DNA of 64,000 bases, taken from NCBI GenBank assembly GCA_045546975.1, contig JAZQDV010000008.1, forward strand, positions 1-64,000, written 5' to 3'. The notes under the pieces were generated by a model. That model had not been told where the DNA came from. It saw nothing but the letters and a program-made list of their open reading frames with translations, and made no database searches. The stretch's first letter is position 1. Every line of letters starts with the position of its first letter. The DNA comes from SIG480 sp045546975 (GTDB lineage Bacteria > Bacillota > Clostridia > Oscillospirales > JAAYXM01). The position numbers and the translations under genes are program-made. Of this stretch, positions 7,778 through 16,278 are shown in pieces.

Positions 7778-9283
7778 ATGTCTTCTTCCATTCAAAAAAG
7801 AGAGCATTCGCTCTTTCACAGTCTTGCTCTTATATCACTTTCAAATGTAGTGCTCCAGCTTTTGGGCTTTGTTTTCAGGATACTTCTTGCGCGAAGCATT
7901 ACGGCCGAGGCACTCGGCACTTATCAGCTACTTTTGCCGTTTTACTCCGTACTCACCTCAATTACGCTTACGGGTCTTACAGTTGCAGTTTCCAGACTTT
8001 CTGCATCATATAGTAAGCGCGGCGACCGTAATTCTGCAGTATCTTCTGTGTATCGGGCACGGCGCCTTTTCTTTTTCGCCCTTTCTCTTATCGCGGTACC
8101 TGTTATTTTCTTCCGTTATGAAATAAGCGAAAAGCTTTTATCTGTCGGCGGTGCCGCTCTCTCATTCTTTCCGCTTCTTATTTGCCTTTCGCTGACGGGT
8201 ATAGAAAATATTTCAAAGCAGTTTTTCTACGGAATCGGAAAGGTCCTTCCACAAATCGTGACAGAGCTTTCAGAACAGGTTGTCCGCGCCTTTGCCGTAC
8301 TTTCTCTTCTTTCGTTTTTCAGTCCCGAAAACCCGACGGAGGCTTCCTTTCTCATCGTCTCAGGAATGGTTATAAGCGAGCTTTTAAGTGTCTTTATTCT
8401 ATCTCTTTTCTTTCGCAGGGAGCGGCGCGGTGTTTTGAAAAGCAGTCATCCGAAATATAAACAGCTTGTCTCAATCGCGCTTCCCGTAAGCCTTGCCGCT
8501 TTTTTTAATAACCTTCTGTCAATGGCAAACTCATCCCTTATTCCCTCAGGGCTTCGCATTTTTGGAATGAGCCGAAAAGCGGCGACGGAAAGCTTTGGCG
8601 TTATGTTTGGTATGACCTTTCCGCTTCTCTCCTTTCCTATTGCGTTTATTGCATCGCTCAGTTCAGTTATGGTGCCTAAAATGTCCCAGACTCTCGCTCA
8701 AAACAATATGTCCGACCTGCGACGGAAGGCAGGAAAGTCCATTCACACAATAAGTCTTATTGCCATGCCGTTTTTTGCTCTTGTTATCGAGCTTGCAAAC
8801 CCCATTTGTATGCTGCTGTGGAAGAGTCCTGACCCTGCCCGTTACATACTCCCTCTCGCACTCGGCACACTCTTTACTTACTACGAAATGGTCTGTGGCT
8901 CACTCCTTAACGCAATAGGTTCTGAGCGTGAGAGCGCGCTTTATATAATCCTTTGCGGAGCAGTTCAACTCCTCTTTACCCTTGCGGTGAAACGCTTTGG
9001 AATGTCTGCTTTTGTGTGTGGGTTTGTAGTTTCAAATCTTCTCGGCGCGCTTCTCAACATCCTCGCTCTTGTGCGCAAGACAAAGCTCCGCTTCCGTTTT
9101 ACCAACTGGTTTTTGCGGCCGCTTCTTGCCTCTGCCGTTTGCTTCTTCATTTCGGGGATTGTGTTCCGCGTGGGAGAATCTGTCCTCCTTTCTGCCGCGT
9201 CGGGTCTTTTTGCATACTACCTCACACTTTCCGCCCTTGGCACTGACTTTTTTCGCTATATAAAGACAGTAAACCGCCATTAA
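7778..9283 (+). CDS. spoVB: Stage V sporulation protein B-like polysaccharide/lipid flippase
   Basis: MOP-superfamily membrane flippase, related to MurJ and SpoVB, that moves lipid-linked cell-wall precursors; SpoVB is needed for spore cortex synthesis. 501 aa with about 14 hydrophobic segments. The N-terminal run LLGFVFRILLARSITAEALG and the GLTVAVSRLSA segment are typical. The ATG at 7778 uses the Shine-Dalgarno in the preceding hairpin. It could be a general MurJ-like flippase, but the sporulation context (ger, spoVT, spoIVB in the same window) favours SpoVB. Confidence 0.85.
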   Translation: MSSSIQKREHSLFHSLALISLSNVVLQLLGFVFRILLARSITAEALGTYQLLLPFYSVLTSITLTGLTVAVSRLSASYSKRGDRNSAVSSVYRARRLFFFALSLIAVPVIFFRYEISEKLLSVGGAALSFFPLLICLSLTGIENISKQFFYGIGKVLPQIVTELSEQVVRAFAVLSLLSFFSPENPTEASFLIVSGMVISELLSVFILSLFFRRERRGVLKSSHPKYKQLVSIALPVSLAAFFNNLLSMANSSLIPSGLRIFGMSRKAATESFGVMFGMTFPLLSFPIAFIASLSSVMVPKMSQTLAQNNMSDLRRKAGKSIHTISLIAMPFFALVIELANPICMLLWKSPDPARYILPLALGTLFTYYEMVCGSLLNAIGSERESALYIILCGAVQLLFTLAVKRFGMSAFVCGFVVSNLLGALLNILALVRKTKLRFRFTNWFLRPLLASAVCFFISGIVFRVGESVLLSAASGLFAYYLTLSALGTDFFRYIKTVNRH

Positions 9284-9306
9284 AACACTTGTTTAATGGC
9301 GGTTTT
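9271..9306. terminator. Bidirectional terminator between spoVB and the Cys-rich gene
   Basis: AAACCGCCATTAAA (9271-9284) pairs with TTTAATGGCGGTTTT (9292-9306). The stem overlaps the spoVB stop codon and serves the convergent gene as well. Confidence 0.85.
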
Positions 9307-9317
9307 CGGCTATTGGA

Positions 9318-10172
9318 CTATTTTCCGCAGCAGGATTTTCCGTTTTTGTCAAACGAAGCGCTTTCTGCGACGTCGCAAACTGACGGGGGAAAGAACTCGT
9401 TTACAGGGAACTTGATTTTGCGGAACATATCGCACGGACGGTCCTCACTCGAGCCTACGCACTCCTTTTCAGGCATGCAGAAGTCATATGCGGGAATGAG
9501 AAGCTGTGAATCGCGCTCAAGGCGTACAATCGAGAACTGACCAAGCGTTACAAGAAGATTCTTGCAGCCGCCGTTTGTTATAAGCTCATCCTCGAATGCG
9601 TCTCTGATGCACTGCGGAACATCGCAAAGCTCAGCACAGTCGCCACAGTCGCACTCACAGTCGGTCGGGTGACATACCTTCTTTGCATCGCAAAGCTCGG
9701 CACCGAGGAACATCGGGTCAACCGCCTCAACAACTGCACGCGGCATATTGTCTGCGCACTTTCCGCAGGGAGAACTTGTTGAAGTGAAGATTTTTGCATC
9801 TCCGTCACTTCCGAAAAGGATTGCAGTCTTGTCATATACCGCGAGCCCTGAAATCTTCTGTGTTCTTCCGGAGCAAGCGCAAACCTCTGCAGTAATACGG
9901 TAGAAGAATCTGATATCAACCGAGTAAAAACCGTGGTTGAACGACACCTCATGTACGTCAATATCTGTCCACAAAAGCTCTGCTTTTCTGCTCTTCACGC
10001 TTGAAGCACAGTCAATAATCTCCTGAGAACAGCGCGTGGGATAAACTTTCAGGTTTTCGATGCACTCTTTATCTCTGCACGAATCATATATTCTGTTTGT
10101 GTGAATACACACAGCCTCACGAACACACGGGGGATTACCGTGGATGGGGCCTGGCAAAACCTTATCAGGCAT
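9318..10172 (-). CDS. Cysteine-rich conserved clostridial protein of unknown function
   Basis: 284 aa with well over twenty cysteines, many as CxxC or C-x-C pairs (CECDCGDCAELC near 175-190, and a terminal CC). There is no signal peptide or membrane segment. The start M-P-D-K-V-L-P-G-P and the PPCVREAVCIH region recall a family of uncharacterised clostridial proteins that I recognise without a named function. It lies 75 nt downstream of the ger operon on the same strand with no clear terminator between, so a spore-related role is possible but is only inference. The Cys content suggests a metal-binding or disulfide-cross-linked (coat-like) protein. Confidence 0.7.
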   Translation of the reverse strand: MPDKVLPGPIHGNPPCVREAVCIHTNRIYDSCRDKECIENLKVYPTRCSQEIIDCASSVKSRKAELLWTDIDVHEVSFNHGFYSVDIRFFYRITAEVCACSGRTQKISGLAVYDKTAILFGSDGDAKIFTSTSSPCGKCADNMPRAVVEAVDPMFLGAELCDAKKVCHPTDCECDCGDCAELCDVPQCIRDAFEDELITNGGCKNLLVTLGQFSIVRLERDSQLLIPAYDFCMPEKECVGSSEDRPCDMFRKIKFPVNEFFPPSVCDVAESASFDKNGKSCCGK

Positions 10173-10247
10173 TGCTTTTTTACCTCCCGAATAATATTTG
10201 AAGTTTCCTTCACTACATACTATGCGAAAGGCAGATTTAGGTGAAAG

Positions 10248-11327
10248 CTACGTTGTTTTTCTGCGAAATTTTGCAAAGACATATAATAAAACCGAGAGCG
10301 CAAGGACTCCAAGGACCGCAACGGTCGCCGTACTCTTCCACGCAAGAAGATGCTTCAGCTTTGACACATCGCTGTATATAACCTGCGTAAGCGCACCCAG
10401 TATGAGCGCGTATGGAAGCGCGAGACGCTCTCCCCTTTTGATATTGACTACACCCTCCGTCATATCGTTCATAAACAAGAGCGAAACCGCGCATTTGAAG
10501 AACAGACATACCGTCATTGTAACTGATGCAAGAACCTCAGTATGTCTTATAAATCCGAACGCACCGTGCGAGGACATAGCGGTAAATGTCGGGTAAAAGT
10601 CACGTGCGGCAAGGCTTTTCCCGAGACTTCCCACCACAACAACGGAAATAACCGTCATCGCAATACCTGAAATTAAGGTGGATGCGAGAAAGTCGCGTTT
10701 TCTCGTTTTGGTGTTCTTCATACGCGTATATATTGCAAGAAGCGGGACAAGTCCAAGAAATCGGTTTAGAAATATCTCACCTGCGGCAGGCAAAATTTTA
10801 TCTGCACTTTCAAAAGGCGGGAAGAACACATCGGGCAGGATTCCGAAAAACCCCGGGATGATAAAAAGGAAGAATACAACAACTGCAAAGAAGACGAGAA
10901 ACCTTGCCGAGCCTGAGATACTTCTCTCGCGCGAACGTGACGCAACTGCGGCTACCGTCGCTATAAGAAGCGGAAGAATATACGGCGGTGTGAGTGGCAG
11001 TGCTGTCTGCTGAACGAAGCGAGAGAAAACAGTGAGCGAGACCGTTACTGTTGTGAGCGTAACCACAAAAAACAACACGGCAAGAATTTTTGCGCCCACC
11101 TTTCCCGAGGCTTTTTTGAGTACTCCGTAAAAAGCTTCAGAGGGGAAGCGGTCGCATGCAAGAGTAAGGAAAAAAGCAAAAGCGAGAGCAAGCGCCGTTG
11201 CGATGATGTGTGACAGCCATATATCACTCCCGGCACTGCTTCCGGGAAGGACTGAATATACATTTGTCATAAGCGTAAAGATAACTATCACGCTTGCGAG
11301 TATATTTGGTATCTTCTTATCAGACAT
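10248..11327 (-). CDS. gerKB: Spore germination receptor B subunit (GerAB/GerKB permease)
   Basis: Inner-membrane subunit of a germinant receptor, from the amino-acid/polyamine/organocation permease-like spore germination family. It is thought to bind the small-molecule germinant. 359 aa with about ten hydrophobic helices. Last gene of the gerA-gerC-small protein-gerB order; its start lies 4 nt after the stop of the small gene. The specific receptor type (GerA, GerB, GerK) cannot be told from sequence. Confidence 0.9.
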   Translation of the reverse strand: MSDKKIPNILASVIVIFTLMTNVYSVLPGSSAGSDIWLSHIIATALALAFAFFLTLACDRFPSEAFYGVLKKASGKVGAKILAVLFFVVTLTTVTVSLTVFSRFVQQTALPLTPPYILPLLIATVAAVASRSRERSISGSARFLVFFAVVVFFLFIIPGFFGILPDVFFPPFESADKILPAAGEIFLNRFLGLVPLLAIYTRMKNTKTRKRDFLASTLISGIAMTVISVVVVGSLGKSLAARDFYPTFTAMSSHGAFGFIRHTEVLASVTMTVCLFFKCAVSLLFMNDMTEGVVNIKRGERLALPYALILGALTQVIYSDVSKLKHLLAWKSTATVAVLGVLALSVLLYVFAKFRRKTT

Positions 11328-11331
11328 GGCC

Positions 11332-11526
11332 TTACCTCATAAAAATTGAAATCATCCCCGAAAGCGATGCACCGACGTGGTCTCCCTGCTCCTTGAAAAA
11401 CGCAATGACCCAGAGCACGGCACCAATAAGGCACAGCAATTTGTATGTCTTTTTTTCTTCTCCCTCGCGCGCTCTCCCGCCAAAAATGAACATCGCAACA
11501 CATATTAAAGAAAAGACAACTCCCAT
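11332..11526 (-). CDS. Small two-TM protein, candidate germinant receptor D subunit
   Basis: 64 aa with two hydrophobic helices (about 2-17 and 32-46) separated by a charged loop GGRAREGEEKK. The ATG at 11526 shares its A with the TGA stop of gerC, and a GGGAG site precedes it, so it is a real coupled gene. Some ger operons of Bacillales and Clostridia carry a fourth gene for a small 2-TM D subunit that modulates germination. Size, topology and location here match that class, although I claim no sequence homology. Confidence 0.7.
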   Translation of the reverse strand: MGVVFSLICVAMFIFGGRAREGEEKKTYKLLCLIGAVLWVIAFFKEQGDHVGASLSGMISIFMR

Positions 11527-12482
11527 CAAATTTCTCCCGTCGCATTACTTATTTTGACCACTGCTTCTATCTGCATATCGGCACTTTTCCCGAGAATTTC
11601 AGAAAACCCATTTTGTTTGACTGATGAGATAAGTTCGGAAAATCTCTCTTCGAGGTACTTTTCCGTCGAAGCTACAAGCTCGGATAATTCCGTCTCTCCG
11701 CGTATCTCGCCGGGCGAGAGGACGAGCCTCACCATCAGAATCTCTTTTCCGTCGCGCATCTCTTTTTTCCGTGTGTTCCCGAGAATTTCAAAGGAAACCT
11801 CAGCGCCCTTTTCCGTAATAACCGCAGGTAAATACCCACCCTTGCCATTGAGGGTCAGAAGGTCTAAAAAAAGCATTTCCTCATCAGTAAGCTTCAACGT
11901 GCTTCCGTCGTTTCCAAGCACGATACCTCCCGCAAGTCGCAGGCCTCGGCTGTCTTTTGAAAGGCGCGGAAGGACGCATGCGTGAAACTCGTCTCTCTCA
12001 CGCAAGAGCTCCTGTAGCTTTGGTGCACGACGGCGTTTTGAGTTTTCCTCATTTGCAAACGTGAGCAAGAGGTCGCTTTCTTCACTTGCAAAGGTATGCG
12101 CACTGTCTCCGAAAACCACAATCGGCACAATGTCGAGATGGACATCCTCTGCGCGAAGAAGCGTATCAAAAACCGTATCAACAAGAGGGATTGCATCCTC
12201 TCCGATAAGAATCGTGCTTATGTGTCCCCAGTACATCTTCTTGTCCGTTCTCTCCGAAAGCTCGCGCACGGCGGTGTAAAAGCTCTCACCGTTTGAAGTA
12301 TATACCATGCTTTTTTCATCTTCCCCTCGCGGGGCGCACCTTACAGTAAGGTTTATACCATCTTCTGCACGATCCACCGCGGCGACAAGCACAATCTCCT
12401 GCATATTCATTTCGTTGTAGTCCCAGCAGCCCGTGAGGAAAAGAAGGCTGCATACAAGAAGCGAGAGACTTATCTTTTTCAT
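11526..12482 (-). CDS. gerKC: Spore germination receptor C subunit lipoprotein (GerAC/GerKC)
   Basis: Membrane-anchored lipoprotein subunit of the germinant receptor in the spore inner membrane. 318 aa. Signal peptide ends in lipobox L-T-G-C with lipid Cys19, followed directly by W-D, the usual GCWD of this family. Its start overlaps the gerA stop by 4 nt (12479-12482) and its stop overlaps the next gene by one base. This tight packing supports one transcript. Confidence 0.93.
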   Translation of the reverse strand: MKKISLSLLVCSLLFLTGCWDYNEMNMQEIVLVAAVDRAEDGINLTVRCAPRGEDEKSMVYTSNGESFYTAVRELSERTDKKMYWGHISTILIGEDAIPLVDTVFDTLLRAEDVHLDIVPIVVFGDSAHTFASEESDLLLTFANEENSKRRRAPKLQELLRERDEFHACVLPRLSKDSRGLRLAGGIVLGNDGSTLKLTDEEMLFLDLLTLNGKGGYLPAVITEKGAEVSFEILGNTRKKEMRDGKEILMVRLVLSPGEIRGETELSELVASTEKYLEERFSELISSVKQNGFSEILGKSADMQIEAVVKISNATGEI

Positions 12483-13981
12483 TTGAGCTTTAACCTCGTT
12501 TTATTTCTTTTCTGTATCGCATACGGACGTAGACGCATCTTTCTCCACGGCACTCTTATATACACATCCTTTGCACCTTCCCGACTCTCAGGGACAGAGT
12601 ATGCCGTAAAGTCGACCCCGAAGGACGAAAGCGAGGATATATATGAAAGAAAAGCGATAATTCCGACGGCATATCCGTATATACCGAGTGTCGCGCTCAT
12701 TATGAGAAGAAGCAGGCGGAAAAGCGCAATAACACCCTCGAGCTTAGGTGTGGAAAACGATGCTATCCCGCAAATCGCAACAATTATAATCATCTCGGGA
12801 GAGACTATGTTTGCAGAAACAATCCCCTGCCCGAGAACTATACCGCCGACCGTACTTACCGTCACTCCTATCGCCTTCGGAAGCCTTACCCCTGCCTCGC
12901 GCAGAATGTCAAACAGGAAGAGGAGGATAAACATCTCAACTGTCGCAGGGAAAGGAACGGAAGCGCGTGAGGACGCAATACTTATTAAAAGATTTTGCGG
13001 AATCATCTCCTTGTGATAGGATATAAGCGCAATATAAATCGCAGGAAGGCTGACTGCAATGAAAAACGAGAGAAAGCGAAGTATCCGTATAAAGCTTGCA
13101 AAGTAGAAGTTTTCGTAATAGTCCTCATTCGCCTGAAAATTTTCCATGAAGAGAAACGGGACGGTGAGTGCATACGGTGTTCCGTCGCAGAGGATTGCGG
13201 CTCTCCCCTCAAATAGCTTTGCCGCAACCACATCGGGTCTTTCCGTCTTTCCCATAGTCTGAAACGGAGAAAATGGTGAGTCTGACATAAGCTCCTCAAC
13301 ATAGCTTACGTCAAGAATTGAATCTATTTCAAAGCCGTCTATCCGCTTTATGATATCCTCAACCACCCTATCCTCACAGAGTCCGTCAATATACGTAATG
13401 CAGATACGGGTGCGGCTGACCCGCCCGACCTCAAAAAAGCGGAATTTGAGGTTTGGGTTCTTGACTTTTCTTCGAATTAGACCCACATTTGTAACTATAA
13501 GCTCAGAAAACCCCTCTTTTGGTCCGTTGACTGCGTTTTCCGTCTCGGGAACACCGATTCCGCGAATTGCATACTTTTTTGAGTTTGCGACAACCGCGGC
13601 CGTGCACGTATCGATAAGTACGACAGTATCGCCTATTAAAAGCGAGCTTATCACATCGTACGGGCTTGACTTCACTTTTACCTCGTCCGTACTCACAACG
13701 CTTTTTGCAAGAAGCGATGCAAGCTCCTCACCAGAAACCTCTTTTTCAGGAACAAAATTCAGAAGCGGGCGCACTACGTTCTGGTCAATTACAATATTAT
13801 TTACAAGCACCTCGGTATAGATTACGCAGCCGCGAATCTTTCCGTTATGTCTGTTTTCAAAGGGACGGAAAATAACCGTATCGTCATATTTAAGAACTGC
13901 TCTCATCATATCTATATCTTTCCCGAGAACGCCTGAAAACGTGAGACTCTGCAGCTCTTCCCGACTTAATCCTTTGCCCAT
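12479..13981 (-). CDS. gerKA: Spore germination receptor A subunit (GerA family)
   Basis: Large subunit of the germinant receptor. 500 aa. A soluble N-terminal two-domain half (to about 275) precedes a C-terminal membrane half with about five hydrophobic segments. Family features include the SSLLIGDTVVLID strand, the SRTRICITYIDGL segment and PFLFMENFQANEDYYENFY, followed by RILRFLSFFIAVSLPAIYIAL. First gene of the operon; ATG 13981 with GGGAGG 7 nt upstream. No clear sigma-G promoter was found. Confidence 0.95.
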   Translation of the reverse strand: MGKGLSREELQSLTFSGVLGKDIDMMRAVLKYDDTVIFRPFENRHNGKIRGCVIYTEVLVNNIVIDQNVVRPLLNFVPEKEVSGEELASLLAKSVVSTDEVKVKSSPYDVISSLLIGDTVVLIDTCTAAVVANSKKYAIRGIGVPETENAVNGPKEGFSELIVTNVGLIRRKVKNPNLKFRFFEVGRVSRTRICITYIDGLCEDRVVEDIIKRIDGFEIDSILDVSYVEELMSDSPFSPFQTMGKTERPDVVAAKLFEGRAAILCDGTPYALTVPFLFMENFQANEDYYENFYFASFIRILRFLSFFIAVSLPAIYIALISYHKEMIPQNLLISIASSRASVPFPATVEMFILLFLFDILREAGVRLPKAIGVTVSTVGGIVLGQGIVSANIVSPEMIIIVAICGIASFSTPKLEGVIALFRLLLLIMSATLGIYGYAVGIIAFLSYISSLSSFGVDFTAYSVPESREGAKDVYIRVPWRKMRLRPYAIQKRNKTRLKLK

Positions 13982-14091
13982 AAAAAATCCCTCCCGAGCT
14001 TATTTTTGCCACAGGAGAGAGGATTATACAAAAAAGTACCGACGGGTACACAGTGAGGTGATAAAAAAGAAAACCATATTACTGCATTGAG

Positions 14092-14120
14092 TTGAAGTTT
14101 GGGGAGAAATGTGGTAGTAT
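14092..14120 (+). promoter_or_regulatory. Sigma-A promoter of lipoprotein gene at 14180
   Basis: -35 TTGAAG (14092-14097), 17-bp spacer, extended -10 TGG-TAGTAT (14115-14120), with GGAAG before the ATG. Confidence 0.7.
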
Positions 14121-14179
14121 GAAAATATGATACCGCATTTCTCCTTTTTACACTGTATAAAAGAAAGGAAGAAACTAAA

Positions 14180-14662
14180 ATGAAAAAAATCCTTTTCCTT
14201 TTAGTTTTGATGTGTGTTTTACTCTCGCTTTTTTGCGGATGCGCACACGAAGTCCCCAAATTCCTCCCCGGCGAGCAGGCGGGGGATGAAAACTGTGTGT
14301 GGGTTTGCACGGAACCGTTTGCCTTTTTTTCTTTGGATGATAGTAAAATCAAGTATATCGGATGTTTTCAAGGATACGGATATATAAAAAGTGAAGAAGG
14401 TTTTAAGGACTTCTTTGCGATGTACAATAGCATAGACGGAAATACTCGTTTTACATTTCCTGAATTTTGGGATGAGACCTTAGATAAAGACAGCTTATGG
14501 GGAAGTGCGTACTACTACAAAGACTATTTTGACTTTACAACAGAGGACGATGATATAAACTTCTTTAGCGGAGAGCTTCCCTCCCTGCGGTTTTATAAAA
14601 TGACAAAAGAAGAATTTGCCAAAAAGTATGAAACCTTAAGCGAATTCGTGGGTTCAAAGTAG
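14180..14662 (+). CDS. Small hypothetical lipoprotein
   Basis: 160 aa. The signal peptide ends at a Cys (C21, in F-C-G-C, a slightly unusual lipobox), so the protein is probably anchored outside the membrane. The mature part is rich in acidic and aromatic residues. I recognise no domain. It has its own promoter and terminator and sits between the ger operon and a MATE gene, which says little about its role. Confidence 0.7.
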   Translation: MKKILFLLVLMCVLLSLFCGCAHEVPKFLPGEQAGDENCVWVCTEPFAFFSLDDSKIKYIGCFQGYGYIKSEEGFKDFFAMYNSIDGNTRFTFPEFWDETLDKDSLWGSAYYYKDYFDFTTEDDDINFFSGELPSLRFYKMTKEEFAKKYETLSEFVGSK

Positions 14663-14686
14663 AGGTTTTTTCGGAAGGTCAAAACA

Positions 14687-14719
14687 AAAAGCGAAACGCA
14701 ATAAGCGTTTCGCTTTTTT
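14687..14719. terminator. Bidirectional terminator
   Basis: GCGAAACGC (14691-14699) / GCGTTTCGC (14705-14713) with A-run and T6 on either side. It serves the lipoprotein gene and the convergent MATE gene. Confidence 0.9.
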
Positions 14720-16066
14720 CTATTCTGTTCTAAATTCTTTTTTTCGCATGAAGTGGATTATGAACGGTATGGACAAAAGCCCGGTAAATATATCCGCGCA
14801 CGGCTGGGACACCTGTATTCCGAAAAGTCCGTAGACTCTCGTGAGGATGATAAGCGTCGGAATAAACATAAGTCCTGAGCGAAGAAGTGACAAAAACGAT
14901 GCGACGCCTGCCTGCCTTGTGCTCTGGTAGAGCATATTGACAGGAACAGAAAGTGAAAGGAACGCCGTTCCGACACACGCCCAGCGAAGAGCAACAGTTC
15001 CTACCTCTATTACATCCTCACTTTTTTGGAATACATACATTATTTTATCCGCAAATATATACCCCGGAACTGCAAGGCACATAATAAAGCAGAAGCCGAT
15101 TGACATTGTTATGAGAAGTCCACGCTTTACGCGGTCGTATTTTCTTGCCTGATAGTTAAATGACGCGACCGGCTGATAGCCCTGACCTATGCCGAGGCCC
15201 ACGCACATAACAAACATTGAAAATCTCTGGACAACGCTCATTGCGGCAATCGCCGCATCGCCAAACGGTCGTGTGAGGTTATTTAATATTCCTCCTGATA
15301 TTGAAGAAAGACCCTGTCTTATAAGAGAGGGGAATCCAACTCTTGAAACCTCAAGTATTACCGATGCTCTCTTGCTTATAAACTTCGGACTTATTCTGCT
15401 CTGAGCCTTTTTATTTAATATTACAAGAAGAAATACAAAGCTTATTATCTGCGAAACAACTGTCGCAATGCCCGCGCCAAGAACTCCGAAATCGTATACA
15501 TAAACGAGGAGATAGTCGCCAAGGATATTGAGAAGGCCTCCCGTACAGAGCCCGAACATTGAAAAGAACGCCTTGCCCTCATAGCGAAGAACGTTGTTCA
15601 ATACAAACGAGCCTATCATAACCGGTGCGTTTATAAGAACACACATACCGTACTGCTTGGCATACGGAAGTATTGTCTCCGTACTTCCGAGAAAGTAGAG
15701 CAACGGTTCAAGGAACATAAGTCCTAAAAAAGCAAAAATAATTCCAAAAAAGATGCCGACAAAAAAGCTTGTCGATGCATATTCTGATGCTTCATCGCGG
15801 TTTTTATCCGCAAGTGCCTTTGCAACAAGTGTGCCCGAGCCCTGCCCGAGCATAAAGGCTATTGCCTGGATGATTGCCTGAACGGTAAACAGAATTCCTA
15901 TTGCTCCCTGAGCCGACTTTCCGAGAATGCCGACAAAATATGTATCCGCCATATTATAAATGCTCGTGACGAGCATTGAAATTGTTGTTGGTATGCCGAG
16001 GGAAACAATAAGGCGCGGAAGTGATGTTTCCGTCATTTTTTTATAGTGTCGCTCGGTTTCTGTCAT
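14720..16066 (-). CDS. MATE family efflux transporter
   Basis: Multidrug and toxin extrusion antiporter, a cation-driven exporter in the cytoplasmic membrane. 448 aa with about 12 hydrophobic helices. The N-terminal SLGIPTTISMLVTSIYNMADTYFVG is characteristic (D-T-Y-F-V-G of the first helix), as is SMVQ/VQRF in the middle. It has a perfect-consensus promoter of its own. An inverted repeat upstream may be an operator. Substrate unknown. Confidence 0.93.
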   Translation of the reverse strand: MTETERHYKKMTETSLPRLIVSLGIPTTISMLVTSIYNMADTYFVGILGKSAQGAIGILFTVQAIIQAIAFMLGQGSGTLVAKALADKNRDEASEYASTSFFVGIFFGIIFAFLGLMFLEPLLYFLGSTETILPYAKQYGMCVLINAPVMIGSFVLNNVLRYEGKAFFSMFGLCTGGLLNILGDYLLVYVYDFGVLGAGIATVVSQIISFVFLLVILNKKAQSRISPKFISKRASVILEVSRVGFPSLIRQGLSSISGGILNNLTRPFGDAAIAAMSVVQRFSMFVMCVGLGIGQGYQPVASFNYQARKYDRVKRGLLITMSIGFCFIMCLAVPGYIFADKIMYVFQKSEDVIEVGTVALRWACVGTAFLSLSVPVNMLYQSTRQAGVASFLSLLRSGLMFIPTLIILTRVYGLFGIQVSQPCADIFTGLLSIPFIIHFMRKKEFRTE

Positions 16067-16098
16067 CTTCTGCCCTTCTTTGCCTATTTGATAATAAA

Positions 16099-16127
16099 AT
16101 TATATTCCTTTATTTTTGCATTGTCAA
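16099..16127 (-). promoter_or_regulatory. Consensus sigma-A promoter of the MATE gene
   Basis: Minus strand: -35 TTGACA (16122-16127), 17-bp spacer, -10 TATAAT (16099-16104). Both hexamers are perfect. Confidence 0.88.
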
Positions 16128-16150
16128 CGGCAGTAGATGTCATTTTCTTG

Positions 16151-16180
16151 CGGTAGAATTTGAGATTTTTCATTCTACCG
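16151..16180. promoter_or_regulatory. Inverted repeat in the MATE/degV divergent region
   Basis: CGGTAGAAT (16151-16159) and ATTCTACCG (16172-16180) form a perfect 9-bp inverted repeat with a 12-nt gap, 24 bp upstream of the MATE -35 and 41 bp upstream of the degV -35. On the plus strand a T-run follows. Operator or small-RNA terminator are both possible. Confidence 0.5.
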
Positions 16181-16220
16181 ACCAATTTTTTTGTTTAGAT
16201 ACGGAGAAAATGTAAGTAGG

Positions 16221-16250
16221 TTGAGCTTTAACTATCTTCAAATATATAAT
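16221..16250 (+). promoter_or_regulatory. Sigma-A promoter of degV
   Basis: -35 TTGAGC (16221-16226), 18-bp spacer, -10 TATAAT (16245-16250). AAGGAG precedes the ATG. Confidence 0.75.
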
Positions 16251-16278
16251 TGTATCAAACAGAACAAGGAGATATATT

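Noticed and set aside
13982..14091. Promoter of the ger operon
   Set aside because: A TATAAT-like box (about 14021-14027 on the minus strand) is present but has no partner -35 of sigma-A or sigma-G type at a proper distance.
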